64,000 nucleotides of DNA from Peribacillus frigoritolerans_B (GTDB lineage: Bacteria; Bacillota; Bacilli; Bacillales; DSM-1321): positions 1 to 64,000 of the forward strand of contig NZ_JBIWES010000002.1 of assembly GCF_044762665.1 (NCBI RefSeq), in the 5' to 3' direction. The notes under the pieces were generated by a model, which made no database searches, was not told the origin of the DNA, and worked only from the letters and a program-made list of their open reading frames with translations. The stretch's first letter is position 1. Each line of letters opens with the position of its first letter. The translations under genes were made by a program, and so were the position numbers. Positions 52,058-61,424 of this stretch are shown one piece after another.

Positions 52058-53521
52058 TTAGAGTGGATTGTTCAAGGCCCATACGGATACGCTTTTCCCA
52101 TGAACGGGGAAGGTAGCGAAACCATCTTCTTCAATGGTAATGTGGTCATCTTTATGACAAGTTAAATCAATCCAGATTTCACCTGCACGATGTTCACCGA
52201 CGAACATCCTTTTTTCACTGTTGTGATCTCCATTGGAGATAATGACGGCACACCCCGAGCCTTCTAGCTCTTCAACTCCGTGCCGGACCCAGCCTATCGT
52301 ATTTGGATCATCAAAGTAGTCAGTCTGTTCTCCGTAAGCTTTTTCATACCTAGCATATAGTAGGCGATCCAGGATATCCTTTTTCCCAGGCACGGGAGAA
52401 GGTCCGCCGATTCCATAATAGTCCCCGTAAAAGACACACGGATAACCGCAAAGTCTAAGCAGGGTAAGTGCATATGCCGATGGTTTGAACCAGTCCTTTA
52501 CCCAGGACTCCAGTGATTCATGAGGCTGGGAGTCATGGTTGTCGACAAAAGTGACGGCCTGTGCCGGATTGGTTTGGACGAGGGTATCATCAAAGATGGT
52601 TGAGAGGTCGAAGTCTGTTCCTGCTTTTGAGGCCTCATGAAATTTATAATGCAGGGAAACATCGAACAAGTTGAGGTCATGATTGGTTTGCTCTAAGTAA
52701 GTTTGACAAGCTTTAACATCCGCCTTCCAAAATTCGCCGACCATGAAGAAATGTTCCTTTGTATAAGGAATGAGTTCTTGAAGAAATTCATTGATGAATT
52801 CATAATCGATATGTTTAACGGCGTCCAAACGAAAACCATCACACTTTAACGTATCAACCATCCATTTTCCCCAGCTAATCATTTCCTGACGAACTTCCGG
52901 CAGGCTGTAATCGATGTTGGCAAACATTAAATAATCATAGTTTCCGAATTCATCGATGACATGCGGATTCCAGTGCTTATTTTCGCCTGTGATTCGAAAT
53001 ACACCCATTTTGTCGTGTTCGGCATCATAGTCTGTACCATTAAAATGAGTATGGTTCCACTTAAAGTCAGAGTATTTATTTTTACGGCCCGGAAAATCGA
53101 ATTTTGTCCAGCCTTCCATTTCAAATGGTTCTGAGATATCTTCCATCCGGTTGTCTGGATTGACTTCAATCACTTCAAATTTTTCGGTTCCATCAGCTCC
53201 TGCTTTATGGTTCATGACTAAATCGATATAAACGCAAAGTCCGTAGTTATGGCAAGTGGCTATTGCTTGCAGCAATTCATCTTTGGTCCCGTATTTGGTA
53301 CGAACAGTTCCTTTTTGGTCAAATTCCCCCAAATCGTAACCGTCATATATTCCATATCCATTATCCCCAACGGATTGCCCTTTGGTAACTGGCGGAAGCC
53401 AAACACAGTCAATTCCTATATCCTTCAACTTGGAGGCTGCATATTTCAATCTTTCCCAATGAGAACCATCTGCCTCAAGATGCCACTCAAAAAATTGCAT
53501 CATCGTATGATTTCTTTTCAT
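52058..53521 (-). CDS. intracellular alpha-amylase (GH13)
   Basis: A 487-residue glycoside hydrolase family 13 amylase without a signal peptide (MKRNHTMMQFFEWHLEADGS), so probably cytoplasmic, subfamily GH13_5-like. Conserved regions: IDLVMNH, nucleophile Asp in GFRLDAVKH, acid Glu in MVGEFWK, and FVDNHDS. GGGGGGAAACGG precedes the ATG at 53521; six codons upstream form the ribosome site itself. It would degrade internal maltodextrin or glycogen-type glucans. No sugar operon neighbours. Confidence 0.93.
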   Translation of the reverse strand: MKRNHTMMQFFEWHLEADGSHWERLKYAASKLKDIGIDCVWLPPVTKGQSVGDNGYGIYDGYDLGEFDQKGTVRTKYGTKDELLQAIATCHNYGLCVYIDLVMNHKAGADGTEKFEVIEVNPDNRMEDISEPFEMEGWTKFDFPGRKNKYSDFKWNHTHFNGTDYDAEHDKMGVFRITGENKHWNPHVIDEFGNYDYLMFANIDYSLPEVRQEMISWGKWMVDTLKCDGFRLDAVKHIDYEFINEFLQELIPYTKEHFFMVGEFWKADVKACQTYLEQTNHDLNLFDVSLHYKFHEASKAGTDFDLSTIFDDTLVQTNPAQAVTFVDNHDSQPHESLESWVKDWFKPSAYALTLLRLCGYPCVFYGDYYGIGGPSPVPGKKDILDRLLYARYEKAYGEQTDYFDDPNTIGWVRHGVEELEGSGCAVIISNGDHNSEKRMFVGEHRAGEIWIDLTCHKDDHITIEEDGFATFPVHGKSVSVWALNNPL

Positions 53522-53795
53522 CCGTTTCCCCCCTGACACCGATCCGATTTTTACAAAAGTGAAACTAATGCAATCGGATAAAGTAATAATGGAAATCTTT
53601 ACCCACTAAAATCAAATGATAAACAAGTTAACAACCCTCTTGATTGAGGTTCATTTACCTCTCTATTTTACTATTTTATACCAGATAAGGGTATTTTATA
53701 TTGATTGGCAGCTAAAAATTAATCAAATGTGGAGGAATAACCCGGAAAAGGCTATACGCCAATTCAAAAAAAGCATCCCGGATTTTAGGGATACC

Positions 53796-53999
53796 TCAGT
53801 TTTTCGTAAGTCTATTATCGTTTTTTGATGCATCTGAATATTTAACGATTAATAAAAATGGATTTTCAACAGTGATCCGGTTGGCAAATATGAGCATTAC
53901 AATACCTATTAAAATGGCACCGATGATAACCATTAAAAGTGGTGCTAGTTGTTGTCGTATCCATTTGCTATTCCTCCAAATATTATATGTTTGCTGCAA
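53796..53999 (-). other. short membrane-protein-like frame, probable remnant
   Basis: A 67-codon frame (TTG at 53999) starts directly after the VTC remnant stop. It has one membrane segment (LAPLLMVIIGAILIGIVMLIFA) and no family I recognise. A better ribosome site, TGGAGG, points to an ATG in a different frame (MDTTTTSTTFNG), which runs into noise within about 30 codons. VTC genes are usually followed by a DUF4956 membrane protein gene, so this is probably its frameshifted stub. 53540-53795 shows nothing else. Confidence 0.35.
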
Positions 54000-54595
54000 T
54001 CAGCCGTATCTTCTGCTTAGTTGATATTTTGAAAAAGCTGTTTTTCTAATATCGATGATGGATAACAATTGTTTGATGATATCCGGAAGAAATTCGTCGA
54101 ATTTTATTTCCAGGATTATACAATCTGGGTCTGAAGCATCAACCACGATTAATTCGGGATTCAGGAAGTCCGTATCCCGATAGCTCGTTTTCACATTACT
54201 GTCAAAGGTGACCCGCACATTTCCGTACTCATAGATGAATACCTCCCTTTCAAGTCAACGACGTTTGTCGGCTTGATTTGGAAAAGGGTCATTTGCACAT
54301 ATAAGTCCCTAAGGATATTCCTTGAATCACCGGACATCCAATCTATATCCCCTGAACGAATCCGTTCGTATTCTCTAGCAGAAAGCCTGCACTTATCCCT
54401 GTGATAAAATCCCGCTGTTTTTTGCCGCAGGATTTTATTGTCAAAGTTATCGAAATAGACACTTCGAATTAAATATTTCCCATCCAGCCCATGGGGATCA
54501 AGCCTCATGAAGTTTTTCAGGTTTTTTCTTAATAAATGACAATCCGCTTTGGTGATTGCATGTTTGAGTTCCCGCCTTCCCTTTAAACCATTCAT
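54000..54595 (-). pseudogene. VTC-domain (polyphosphate polymerase-like) gene, decayed
   Basis: The ATG at 54595 follows AAAGGAGGAACAACA. The first part reads RRELKHAITKADCHLLRKNL, GKYLIRSVYFDNFDNKI and REYERIRSGDIDWM, the N half of a VTC domain. About 25 residues that normally carry the basic KLEKK strand are missing between YHRDK and CRLSAREYERI. At PTNVVD the frame shifts (GACTTGAAAGG near 54254, where GACTATGAAAGG would restore it). The C half (YEREVFIYEYGNVRVTFDSN to LEIKFDEFLPDII, AFSKYQLSRRYG) continues in another frame to a stop at 54000. In spore formers VTC genes go with CotH-type kinases. Not functional as it stands. Confidence 0.8.
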
Positions 54596-54767
54596 TGTTG
54601 TTCCTCCTTTTCCTTGATTTTTGGATGCATTCACCTTATTAACAGAATCTTAATAAAATTTTAAGAACATTTTTATATTCAATAGATAAATAGAGATCAG
54701 GCCCCAGTTTTAACCTTTTCTTAATTTTATTGGAATTTAATAGAAGAAAAATGAGTTAATTTACTCA

Positions 54768-54796
54768 TTGAGAATAATTATCATTATCATTAGAAT
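54768..54796 (+). promoter_or_regulatory. siderophore operon promoter (SigA)
   Basis: -35 TTGAGA (54768-54773), 17 bp, -10 TAGAAT (54791-54796). Fur box 1 covers the -35 and the whole spacer, so iron-loaded Fur would exclude polymerase. Confidence 0.75.
54769..54788. promoter_or_regulatory. Fur box 1
   Basis: TGAGAATAATTATCATTATC, an extended match to the Bacillus Fur 7-1-7 motif (TGATAATNATTATCA). It is the exact reverse complement of Fur box 2. Confidence 0.88.
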
Positions 54797-54805
54797 AGGT
54801 TACAC

Positions 54806-54825
54806 GATAATGATAATTATTCTCA
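54806..54825. promoter_or_regulatory. Fur box 2
   Basis: GATAATGATAATTATTCTCA, placed 17 bp after Fur box 1 and inverted relative to it without a mismatch. It covers the likely transcription start and early leader. Confidence 0.88.
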
Positions 54826-54851
54826 ATCAATTCAATACATGGAGGTTAACT

Positions 54852-56204
54852 ATGATAACGAACATGCTTACAAAAAATGACCAACTACTGGAACAACAAA
54901 ATACAAGGGAATCAAATGCCCGATCTTATCCTAGAAGATTACCCATGGCGATCGATCAAGCAGAGGGAATTTACCTGACAGACATGGATGGAAAACGATA
55001 TATTGATTTTCTTGCCGGGGCTGGAACATTAGCGCTCGGACACAATCATCCGGCAGTGCTTGAAGCAATGGAAAAAGTTCTTAAGGATAAACGTCCTTTA
55101 CATACATTGGACTTTACGACACCGATCAAAGAGCAGTTCGTCGATGAAATTTTTGAATGCCTGCCAGAGGAATTCAGGAAAAATGCAAAAATCCAATTCT
55201 GCGGTCCTACTGGCGGAGATGCCATCGAGGCAGCACTTAAACTGGTCAAAACAGCGACAGGCAACAGGAGCATTTTATCTTTCCAAGGAGCTTATCACGG
55301 GGCAACGCATGCAACCATGTCAATCAGCGGCAATACAAAACCAAAGGAAAAAATACAAGGGTTAATGCCAGATGTGCAATTCCTGCCGTATCCCTATCAA
55401 TATCGCTGTCCCTTCGGAATAGGCGGAGAAGAAAGCCATAAAATCAGCAGCCAGTATATCGAAAATCTATTGAATGATCCCGAATCAGGATTATTGGCAC
55501 CCGCAGGGATGATTTTGGAGGCAGTGCAAGGCGAGGGAGGTTCCATTCCAGCTCCAATTCCATGGCTTAAGGAAATCAGAAGAATAACGAAAGAGAAGGG
55601 CATTCCGCTAATTATCGACGAAGTTCAATCAGGTATCGGCCGTACAGGGAAGATGTTTGCCTTTGAACATGCAGGTATCGTTCCGGATGTTCTTGTACTA
55701 TCCAAAGCAATAGGCGGAAGTCTTCCATTATCGGTGGTGATTTATAACAAAGAGCTGGACCTATGGTCACCAGGTGCACATATCGGTACGTTCCGCGGAA
55801 ATCAAATGGCAATGGCAGCAGGAACAGCTACTTTAAAATACATGAAAGAGACGAATCTTGTGGAGCATGCCGCTAAAATGGGGGAAATCTTAAAGGATAT
55901 TCTTAAAGATTTGCAAAAAGATATTAAGCAGATCGGCGATGTCAGGGGCCGTGGATTAATGGTCGGTGTAGAAATGATCGATCATGAAGAACCGCAAAAT
56001 GCTAATGGAAGCCATCCCGCTGATTCGCAACTTGCCAGTGCCATTCAACAGGAATGTTTTCAAAGAGGGCTGATTCTGGAAGTTGGCGGCAGACATGGAA
56101 GTGTAGTGAGGTTCTTGCCTCCATTGATCGTAACGGAATCCCAGCTTCGCGAGGCCACTGCAATTTTTGAACAAGCTGTTCGTGCAGCTGTTGCAAGAGG
56201 GTGA
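54852..56204 (+). CDS. diaminobutyrate--2-oxoglutarate aminotransferase (RhbA-like)
   Basis: A 450-residue class III PLP aminotransferase: GTLALGHNHPAVLEAM, FCGPTGGDAIEAALKLVKTATG, FQGAYHGATHATMS, IIDEVQSGIGRTGKMFAFEH and the PLP lysine in LSKAIGGSLPLSVV. It should make L-2,4-diaminobutyrate from aspartate semialdehyde. GGAGG lies six bases before the ATG at 54852. First gene of the six-gene siderophore operon; starts just after the second Fur box. An ectoine-type EctB role is unlikely given the neighbours. Confidence 0.92.
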   Translation: MITNMLTKNDQLLEQQNTRESNARSYPRRLPMAIDQAEGIYLTDMDGKRYIDFLAGAGTLALGHNHPAVLEAMEKVLKDKRPLHTLDFTTPIKEQFVDEIFECLPEEFRKNAKIQFCGPTGGDAIEAALKLVKTATGNRSILSFQGAYHGATHATMSISGNTKPKEKIQGLMPDVQFLPYPYQYRCPFGIGGEESHKISSQYIENLLNDPESGLLAPAGMILEAVQGEGGSIPAPIPWLKEIRRITKEKGIPLIIDEVQSGIGRTGKMFAFEHAGIVPDVLVLSKAIGGSLPLSVVIYNKELDLWSPGAHIGTFRGNQMAMAAGTATLKYMKETNLVEHAAKMGEILKDILKDLQKDIKQIGDVRGRGLMVGVEMIDHEEPQNANGSHPADSQLASAIQQECFQRGLILEVGGRHGSVVRFLPPLIVTESQLREATAIFEQAVRAAVARG

Positions 56205-56211
56205 ATGATCA

Positions 56212-57720
56212 ATGATCGAAATGATAAATAAAACGGACTTTGCTTATTCTCAGATGTTCTTGAATAACGAAGAAGGTTTCAATAACTACAGCCAGTCATT
56301 AAAAATCATTGAAAAAAAGCTGACCAACTTTTTAAAAGGGAATAATTCACCATACTCTGGGAAAAAACCGTATGAAATCGAAGCAAGGTTAAGCGGGCTG
56401 CTCCCCGCTTCCCTAAAAGGGGAGTCAATGGAAGCAGTGGCGGATGAGCTGGCAGAGTTTGTAATTAATGACAGCATCAATGTACAAAGCCCTGCTTGTA
56501 TCGGACATTTGCATTGCCCGACATTAATACCTGCCGTTGCTGCCGAAATGGTTATTGGTACGTTGAATCAATCCATGGATTCATGGGACCAAAGCTCGTC
56601 GGCAACCTTCGTTGAAGAACGTTTAATAGATTGGCTGTGCAGCCAGGTAGGGTTACCGGAACAAGCGGATGGGATTTTCACAAGCGGTGGAACCCAATCT
56701 AATTATATGGGCCTGCTACTGGCAAGGGACGCTTATTGTAAGCGTTTCTGGGGTGTTGACGTTCAAAAGCAGGGCTTGCCGGCCGAGGCGAATAAATTGC
56801 GGATTTTATGCTCTGAGGCTGCCCACTTTACGGTTCGGAAGTCGGCGGCACAGTTGGGGCTTGGTGAACAGGCTGTAATCACGATTAAAACGGATGTAAA
56901 TCACCGTTTGTCCATGGACGAATTAAATCATCAATTGCTGCTTTTGGAGAAACAGGGTTTACTGCCATTTGCCATCGTTGCAACTTGTGGGACAACGGAT
57001 TTTGGTTCAATCGATCCATTACACGAATTGTCCGAAGCTGCAAGGAAGAATGGGATATGGCTGCATGTGGACGCCGCATATGGAGGCGCGATGATTCTAA
57101 GTAAGGATTACAAAGACTTAATCAGCGGAATTGAACGGGCCGACTCGATTACGGTTGATTTTCACAAATTATTCTATCAACCCATCAGTTGTGGTGCTTT
57201 TCTTGTCTCTGACAGCAACTCATTTCAATATATCCAGCATCACGCAGATTACTTGAATCCACAGGAAGATGAAGCGGAGGGCATGGTTCACTTAGTCAAT
57301 AAATCGGTTCAAACGACGAGAAGGTTCGATGCACTGAAGCTTTGGATGTCCTTGAAGGTCGTTGGACTGGATACCTTTGCCGAAATGATCGATTATACTT
57401 GTCACCTTGCACGTGAGGTGGCAGTGAAGATCGATAAAGAGGAAGGATTCACAGTATTGAATAAAGATCCTGAATTGAATGCGGTTGTATTCCGTTATAA
57501 TCCCGAAGGAGAAAGTGATCAGTTAGTAAATCTATTAAATAAACAGATTCAGCAAGAATTACTGAAAAGCGGACGGGCATTTTTAGCAAAAACACGTTTT
57601 GAAGGACAGGTATATTTAAAAATGACACTATTGAATCCAATGACAAGGCTTGAACACATAGAGGACATTTTAGACGAAATTCGAGTATTAGGTGAAATGT
57701 TCAAGATGATGGAGGAATGA
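56212..57720 (+). CDS. L-2,4-diaminobutyrate decarboxylase (RhbB-like)
   Basis: A 502-residue group II PLP decarboxylase: ACIGHLHCPTLIPAVAAEMV, GIFTSGGTQSNYMGLLLARD, FAIVATCGTTDFGSIDPL, WLHVDAAYGGAMIL and the PLP lysine in VDFHKLFYQPISCGAFLV. It should turn diaminobutyrate into 1,3-diaminopropane, the backbone amine of the siderophore. It starts seven bases after the aminotransferase stop. Its last bases contain the ribosome site of the next gene. Confidence 0.92.
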   Translation: MIEMINKTDFAYSQMFLNNEEGFNNYSQSLKIIEKKLTNFLKGNNSPYSGKKPYEIEARLSGLLPASLKGESMEAVADELAEFVINDSINVQSPACIGHLHCPTLIPAVAAEMVIGTLNQSMDSWDQSSSATFVEERLIDWLCSQVGLPEQADGIFTSGGTQSNYMGLLLARDAYCKRFWGVDVQKQGLPAEANKLRILCSEAAHFTVRKSAAQLGLGEQAVITIKTDVNHRLSMDELNHQLLLLEKQGLLPFAIVATCGTTDFGSIDPLHELSEAARKNGIWLHVDAAYGGAMILSKDYKDLISGIERADSITVDFHKLFYQPISCGAFLVSDSNSFQYIQHHADYLNPQEDEAEGMVHLVNKSVQTTRRFDALKLWMSLKVVGLDTFAEMIDYTCHLAREVAVKIDKEEGFTVLNKDPELNAVVFRYNPEGESDQLVNLLNKQIQQELLKSGRAFLAKTRFEGQVYLKMTLLNPMTRLEHIEDILDEIRVLGEMFKMMEE

Positions 57721-57722
57721 AG

Positions 57723-59525
57723 ATGAATGGTAAGCAAATAGCTGAAAGGGCGACGATGCAAAGCTTTCTGAATTGCTATTTCCGGGAAACCGGAAATTGC
57801 AGTTTAGATGAAACGAAGAACTGGCCGAATTTGGGAGGGTCCATTCCGGATTCATTGATGGTCAGTAAGCTCATATCCCAAGATATTGCATTGCTTGTTC
57901 CGCTTAAATACTGGTCGGAAACGGGGCGTCATATTTTCCACTTCCCGGTTTACTATCAAACGGGATCCAAACAAGTACATGAATTAGATTACGTGACAAT
58001 GGTCTCGATTGTTTCTAAAGAATTATTGAATGAGCAGGGCCGGACGGATAGTGAAGATGAATTGATGCTGCGTGTCATCCTAAGCAGCCAAAATATTCAA
58101 CGGTATGTTGAAGCCAGGACGGAAGACGTCGATGCCCTTCAAAGTCCCGATTTCACCTACATCGAAGCAGAGCAGTCACTTTTATTCGGGCACCTGTTCC
58201 ACCCGACACCGAAAAGCAAGCAAGGCATTTCAGAAAAAGAAGAATGGATCTATTCCCCCGAATTAAAAGGTCAGTTTCAGCTGCACTACTTCCTGGCAGA
58301 ACCTTCGATTGTCATCCAGGATTCCAGTGAAGTCCGATCGGCAAGTGAGATCATTAAACAGGAATTAGCCGGTGACTTGGAGATATCCAGTGAATTCCGA
58401 CGGACGTATTGCCAAAAGGAAAGCCGGTATATCATCATCCCGGCACACCCGCTCCAGGCAAAAGTGCTTATCGAAAAAGAAGAGGTCAAGAGGCTAATCG
58501 AGCAAGGAACACTAGTTTATGCAGGACCGCTTGGGAAAAAATTCACTGCCACCTCTTCATTTAGAACGGTATATAGTGCCACATCGAGATATATGTACAA
58601 ATTTTCAGTTCCGGTTAAAATCACGAATTCCTTACGTGCAAATCTGCAAAAGGAACTAGATCGTGGTGTCGAAATTGCAAAATTAATAGATTCTAAAGTG
58701 GGCGACGATCTAAAAGAACGGCATCCCTCCTTCCGTATCATCAAGGACCCTGCTTACTTAACGATTAAAACGACCGAGCAAGAATCGGGATTCGATGTTG
58801 ATATCCGGGAAAATCCTTTTTTTGAAAACGATAAACAAGCAAGCCTGATTGCCGGCTTATGTCAGGATAATGCATATGGGGCACCATCAAGACTTGGAGC
58901 GATCATCCGCAAATTATCAGCTGATGAAGACCGCAGTACCGAAGAAGTTAGTAAGGACTGGTTCAAAACCTATCTGTCAATGACATTGAAACCGATGCTT
59001 TGGCTATTCGAAGAGTATGGAATCGTTTTGGAAGCCCATCAACAAAATTCCATCATTCAACTTCAAGATGGGTATCCAGCCGCTTTTTATTATCGTGATA
59101 ATCAAGGGTATTACTATTGTGAGTCCAAAGTGGACAGGCTGCTGAAGATCCTGCCTGAACTAAGTGAAAAAAGCTTCACGATTTGTTCTGATGAAGTCGC
59201 AGAAGAAAGACTGCAATACTATTTCTTTTTTAATCACTTATTAGGCTTAATCAATAATTTTGGAACGGAAGGATTAGTATCAGAGAACAAACTGTTACAG
59301 CTCGTTCAGGAACAACTGGAAACATGCAGCAGGGATAGCGAAGATGAAGGGCTGAATCGAGTTGTTTCAAAGTTGCTTCATGACCGGGAATTAACTTGTA
59401 AGGCTAATTTACTGACACGATTCCATGATATGGATGAGCTTGTTGGTTCACTTGAGACACAATCCGTTTATACAACGATTGATAATCCGTTCGCGCAGGG
59501 GGTTATGGCCGTCCATGAAAAATAG
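57723..59525 (+). CDS. IucA/IucC-family siderophore synthetase 1 (RhbC-like)
   Basis: A 600-residue NRPS-independent synthetase that condenses an amine or hydroxamate with citrate using ATP. Family motifs: IPAHPLQAKVLIE, TATSSFRTVYSATSRYMYKF and SVPVKITNSLR (ATP and citrate pocket), AYGAPSRLGAIIRKL, then GIVLEAHQQNSIIQLQDGYPAAFYYRDNQG. GGAGG at 57711 is one base from an ATG at 57717 but seven from the ATG at 57723, so the latter is chosen. Overlap with the decarboxylase region shows tight coupling. Confidence 0.93.
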   Translation: MNGKQIAERATMQSFLNCYFRETGNCSLDETKNWPNLGGSIPDSLMVSKLISQDIALLVPLKYWSETGRHIFHFPVYYQTGSKQVHELDYVTMVSIVSKELLNEQGRTDSEDELMLRVILSSQNIQRYVEARTEDVDALQSPDFTYIEAEQSLLFGHLFHPTPKSKQGISEKEEWIYSPELKGQFQLHYFLAEPSIVIQDSSEVRSASEIIKQELAGDLEISSEFRRTYCQKESRYIIIPAHPLQAKVLIEKEEVKRLIEQGTLVYAGPLGKKFTATSSFRTVYSATSRYMYKFSVPVKITNSLRANLQKELDRGVEIAKLIDSKVGDDLKERHPSFRIIKDPAYLTIKTTEQESGFDVDIRENPFFENDKQASLIAGLCQDNAYGAPSRLGAIIRKLSADEDRSTEEVSKDWFKTYLSMTLKPMLWLFEEYGIVLEAHQQNSIIQLQDGYPAAFYYRDNQGYYYCESKVDRLLKILPELSEKSFTICSDEVAEERLQYYFFFNHLLGLINNFGTEGLVSENKLLQLVQEQLETCSRDSEDEGLNRVVSKLLHDRELTCKANLLTRFHDMDELVGSLETQSVYTTIDNPFAQGVMAVHEK

Positions 59526-60099
59526 TTATGAAGAAATGCTCAAGGACTGCAATAAACAGCTTTCATTTGTCAAAGTTGAATTTGAGAGGGATTTGAATAC
59601 ACTGCATAAATGGATGCATGAAGATCATGTGATACCCTACTGGAATTTGAATTTCACAAAAGAAAAATTCGCTGTTCATTTAAAAAAGGCATTGGCTGAT
59701 ACACACCAAACACTTTATTTAGGCTGTCTGGACTCCATTCCCATGAGCTATTGGGAATCGTATTGGGTAAAAGGCGATATCATCGAAGGTTATTATGAAT
59801 CCGAAGAGGGAGATCAAGGCATTCATTTACTCATTGGTGATCCGGATTATCTAGGAAAAGGACTGGCTTTGCCGTTTTTACGTGCAATGGTGAAATTCCA
59901 ACTACTGACTTCAACCACTAACAAAGTGATGGCTGAACCGGATATCAGGAATGCAAAGATGATCCATTTATTTGAAAAATGCGGGTTTACCCCAATTAAA
60001 GAGATTGAACTCCCTGACAAAACAGCATTGCTTATGTCATGCACACGGGGGAATTTCGAGAGGAAGTGGAACTATGGAGAAGCAACAATCTATCTATGA
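59515..60099 (+). CDS. GNAT acyltransferase for hydroxamate formation (RhbD/IucB-like)
   Basis: A 194-residue protein of the siderophore acyltransferase family: LHKWMHEDHVIPYWNLNF (the usual WMNxxHVxxFW-type entry), MSYWESYWVKGDIIEGYY, GDQGIHLLIGDPDYLGKGLALPFLRAM (acyl-CoA loop) and AEPDIRNAKMIHLFEKCGF. It should acetylate the hydroxylated diaminopropane. It starts 11 bases inside the preceding gene with only a weak ribosome site, so translational coupling is likely. It overlaps the next gene by 26 bases. Confidence 0.9.
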   Translation: MKNSYEEMLKDCNKQLSFVKVEFERDLNTLHKWMHEDHVIPYWNLNFTKEKFAVHLKKALADTHQTLYLGCLDSIPMSYWESYWVKGDIIEGYYESEEGDQGIHLLIGDPDYLGKGLALPFLRAMVKFQLLTSTTNKVMAEPDIRNAKMIHLFEKCGFTPIKEIELPDKTALLMSCTRGNFERKWNYGEATIYL

Positions 60100-61402
60100 C
60101 CTGGTAGGGATAGGGATTGGTCCCTTTAATCTGGGACTTGCGGCCCTTTTGGAGAAAACCCCGGAGTTGAATGCCGTCTTTTTTGAGAAAAAGCGGGAAT
60201 TTAATTGGCATGAAGGGATGCTGTTGGAAGGGACGACTCTGCAAGTGCCATTCTTTGCCGATCTAGTTAGCATGGCAGATGTGACAAGCCCATATAGTTA
60301 CCTGAATTATTTACAGCAGCATGATCGGCTTTATCATTTCTACTTCCTTGAAAAATTCTTGATTCCACGAAAAGAATATAACGACTATTGCCGCTGGGCT
60401 GCCAATCAACTTGATAGCTGCCGTTTTGGAAAAGCGGTGGAGGCGGTTGAATATATAGGGGATCAAGGTGAACCCTGCTATCAAATCAGTGTAAGGGATG
60501 TACAAACACAAAAGATCGAAGTCTATTATAGCCGTCATGTAGTCATGGGAATTGGCAGCTCCCCGACTGTTCCATCGGCCTTTCAGCCATATATGGGAGA
60601 GAGCATCCTGCATTCGGCCGATTATTTACGGAATAAAGAAAACGTCTTAAAGAAAAAATCCGTAACGGTTGTCGGATCTGGACAGAGTGCAGCCGAGGTC
60701 TTTCTGGATTTGCTTAATGAGCAGGAGGAATATGGCTACCAGCTAAATTGGTATACAAGATCCAAGGGATTTTTCCCTATGGAATATTCAAAACTCGGGT
60801 TGGAATACTTCACTCCAGATTACCTTGATTTCTTTTATCGGCTGCCGCAGGAAAAGAAGGATGAAATCCTGCCGAAACAGGATTTATTGTATAAAGGGAT
60901 CAGTGCTACGACAATTGCAGCGATTTTTGACAAGATGTATGAAAAATCGATTGGAAATGCCGAACTATCCATTGAACTTCGGGCCATGACGGAAGTTGCG
61001 GCAGTTACCCCCGCTGAAAATGGCTGGGAATTGAAATGCCGACAGTGGGTAGAAGATAGCGAATTTGATGTTGACACAGAGGCAATTGTTTTTGGGACGG
61101 GCTATAAATCAACCCTTCCGGCATTCCTTGAAACCATGGAGGACCATTTAGTCCGCGATGACTTGGGGCGTCTTGCAATAACGAAAGACTATAAGGTAGG
61201 AACGGCCATCTCTACACCGAATCACCTTTTTATCCAAAATGGCGAGATACATACACATGGTGTGGGTGCTCCGGATCTAGGCTTGGGGGCATTCAGAAAC
61301 TCGATTATCATCAATCAATTGGCAGGTAAAGAAGTTTATCCATCGAAGCCAAAGGGTGCATTTCAGTCATTCCGTGTAAAAACACCCGTGATGGCTTACT
61401 AA
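60074..61402 (+). CDS. siderophore amine N-monooxygenase (RhbE/IucD-like)
   Basis: A 442-residue flavin N-hydroxylase of the lysine/ornithine hydroxylase family. FAD motif DLVGIGIGPFNLGLAALLE, then LQVPFFADLVSMADVTSPYSYLNYL, NADPH motif VTVVGSGQSAAEVFLDLL, and the C-terminal FGTGYKSTLP and GEIHTHGVGAPDLGLGAFRN. It should hydroxylate a primary amine of 1,3-diaminopropane. The ATG at 60074 follows GAGAGGAAGTGG; upstream open codons lie within the GNAT gene. Confidence 0.93.
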   Translation: MEKQQSIYDLVGIGIGPFNLGLAALLEKTPELNAVFFEKKREFNWHEGMLLEGTTLQVPFFADLVSMADVTSPYSYLNYLQQHDRLYHFYFLEKFLIPRKEYNDYCRWAANQLDSCRFGKAVEAVEYIGDQGEPCYQISVRDVQTQKIEVYYSRHVVMGIGSSPTVPSAFQPYMGESILHSADYLRNKENVLKKKSVTVVGSGQSAAEVFLDLLNEQEEYGYQLNWYTRSKGFFPMEYSKLGLEYFTPDYLDFFYRLPQEKKDEILPKQDLLYKGISATTIAAIFDKMYEKSIGNAELSIELRAMTEVAAVTPAENGWELKCRQWVEDSEFDVDTEAIVFGTGYKSTLPAFLETMEDHLVRDDLGRLAITKDYKVGTAISTPNHLFIQNGEIHTHGVGAPDLGLGAFRNSIIINQLAGKEVYPSKPKGAFQSFRVKTPVMAY

Positions 61403-61424
61403 GAAAAGGGAAGGGGAGAATTAT

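Noticed and set aside
53616..53828. A 70-codon plus-strand frame downstream of the amylase promoter region
   Set aside because: No ribosome site, no recognisable domain, and it runs into the antisense of the VTC-region remnant.
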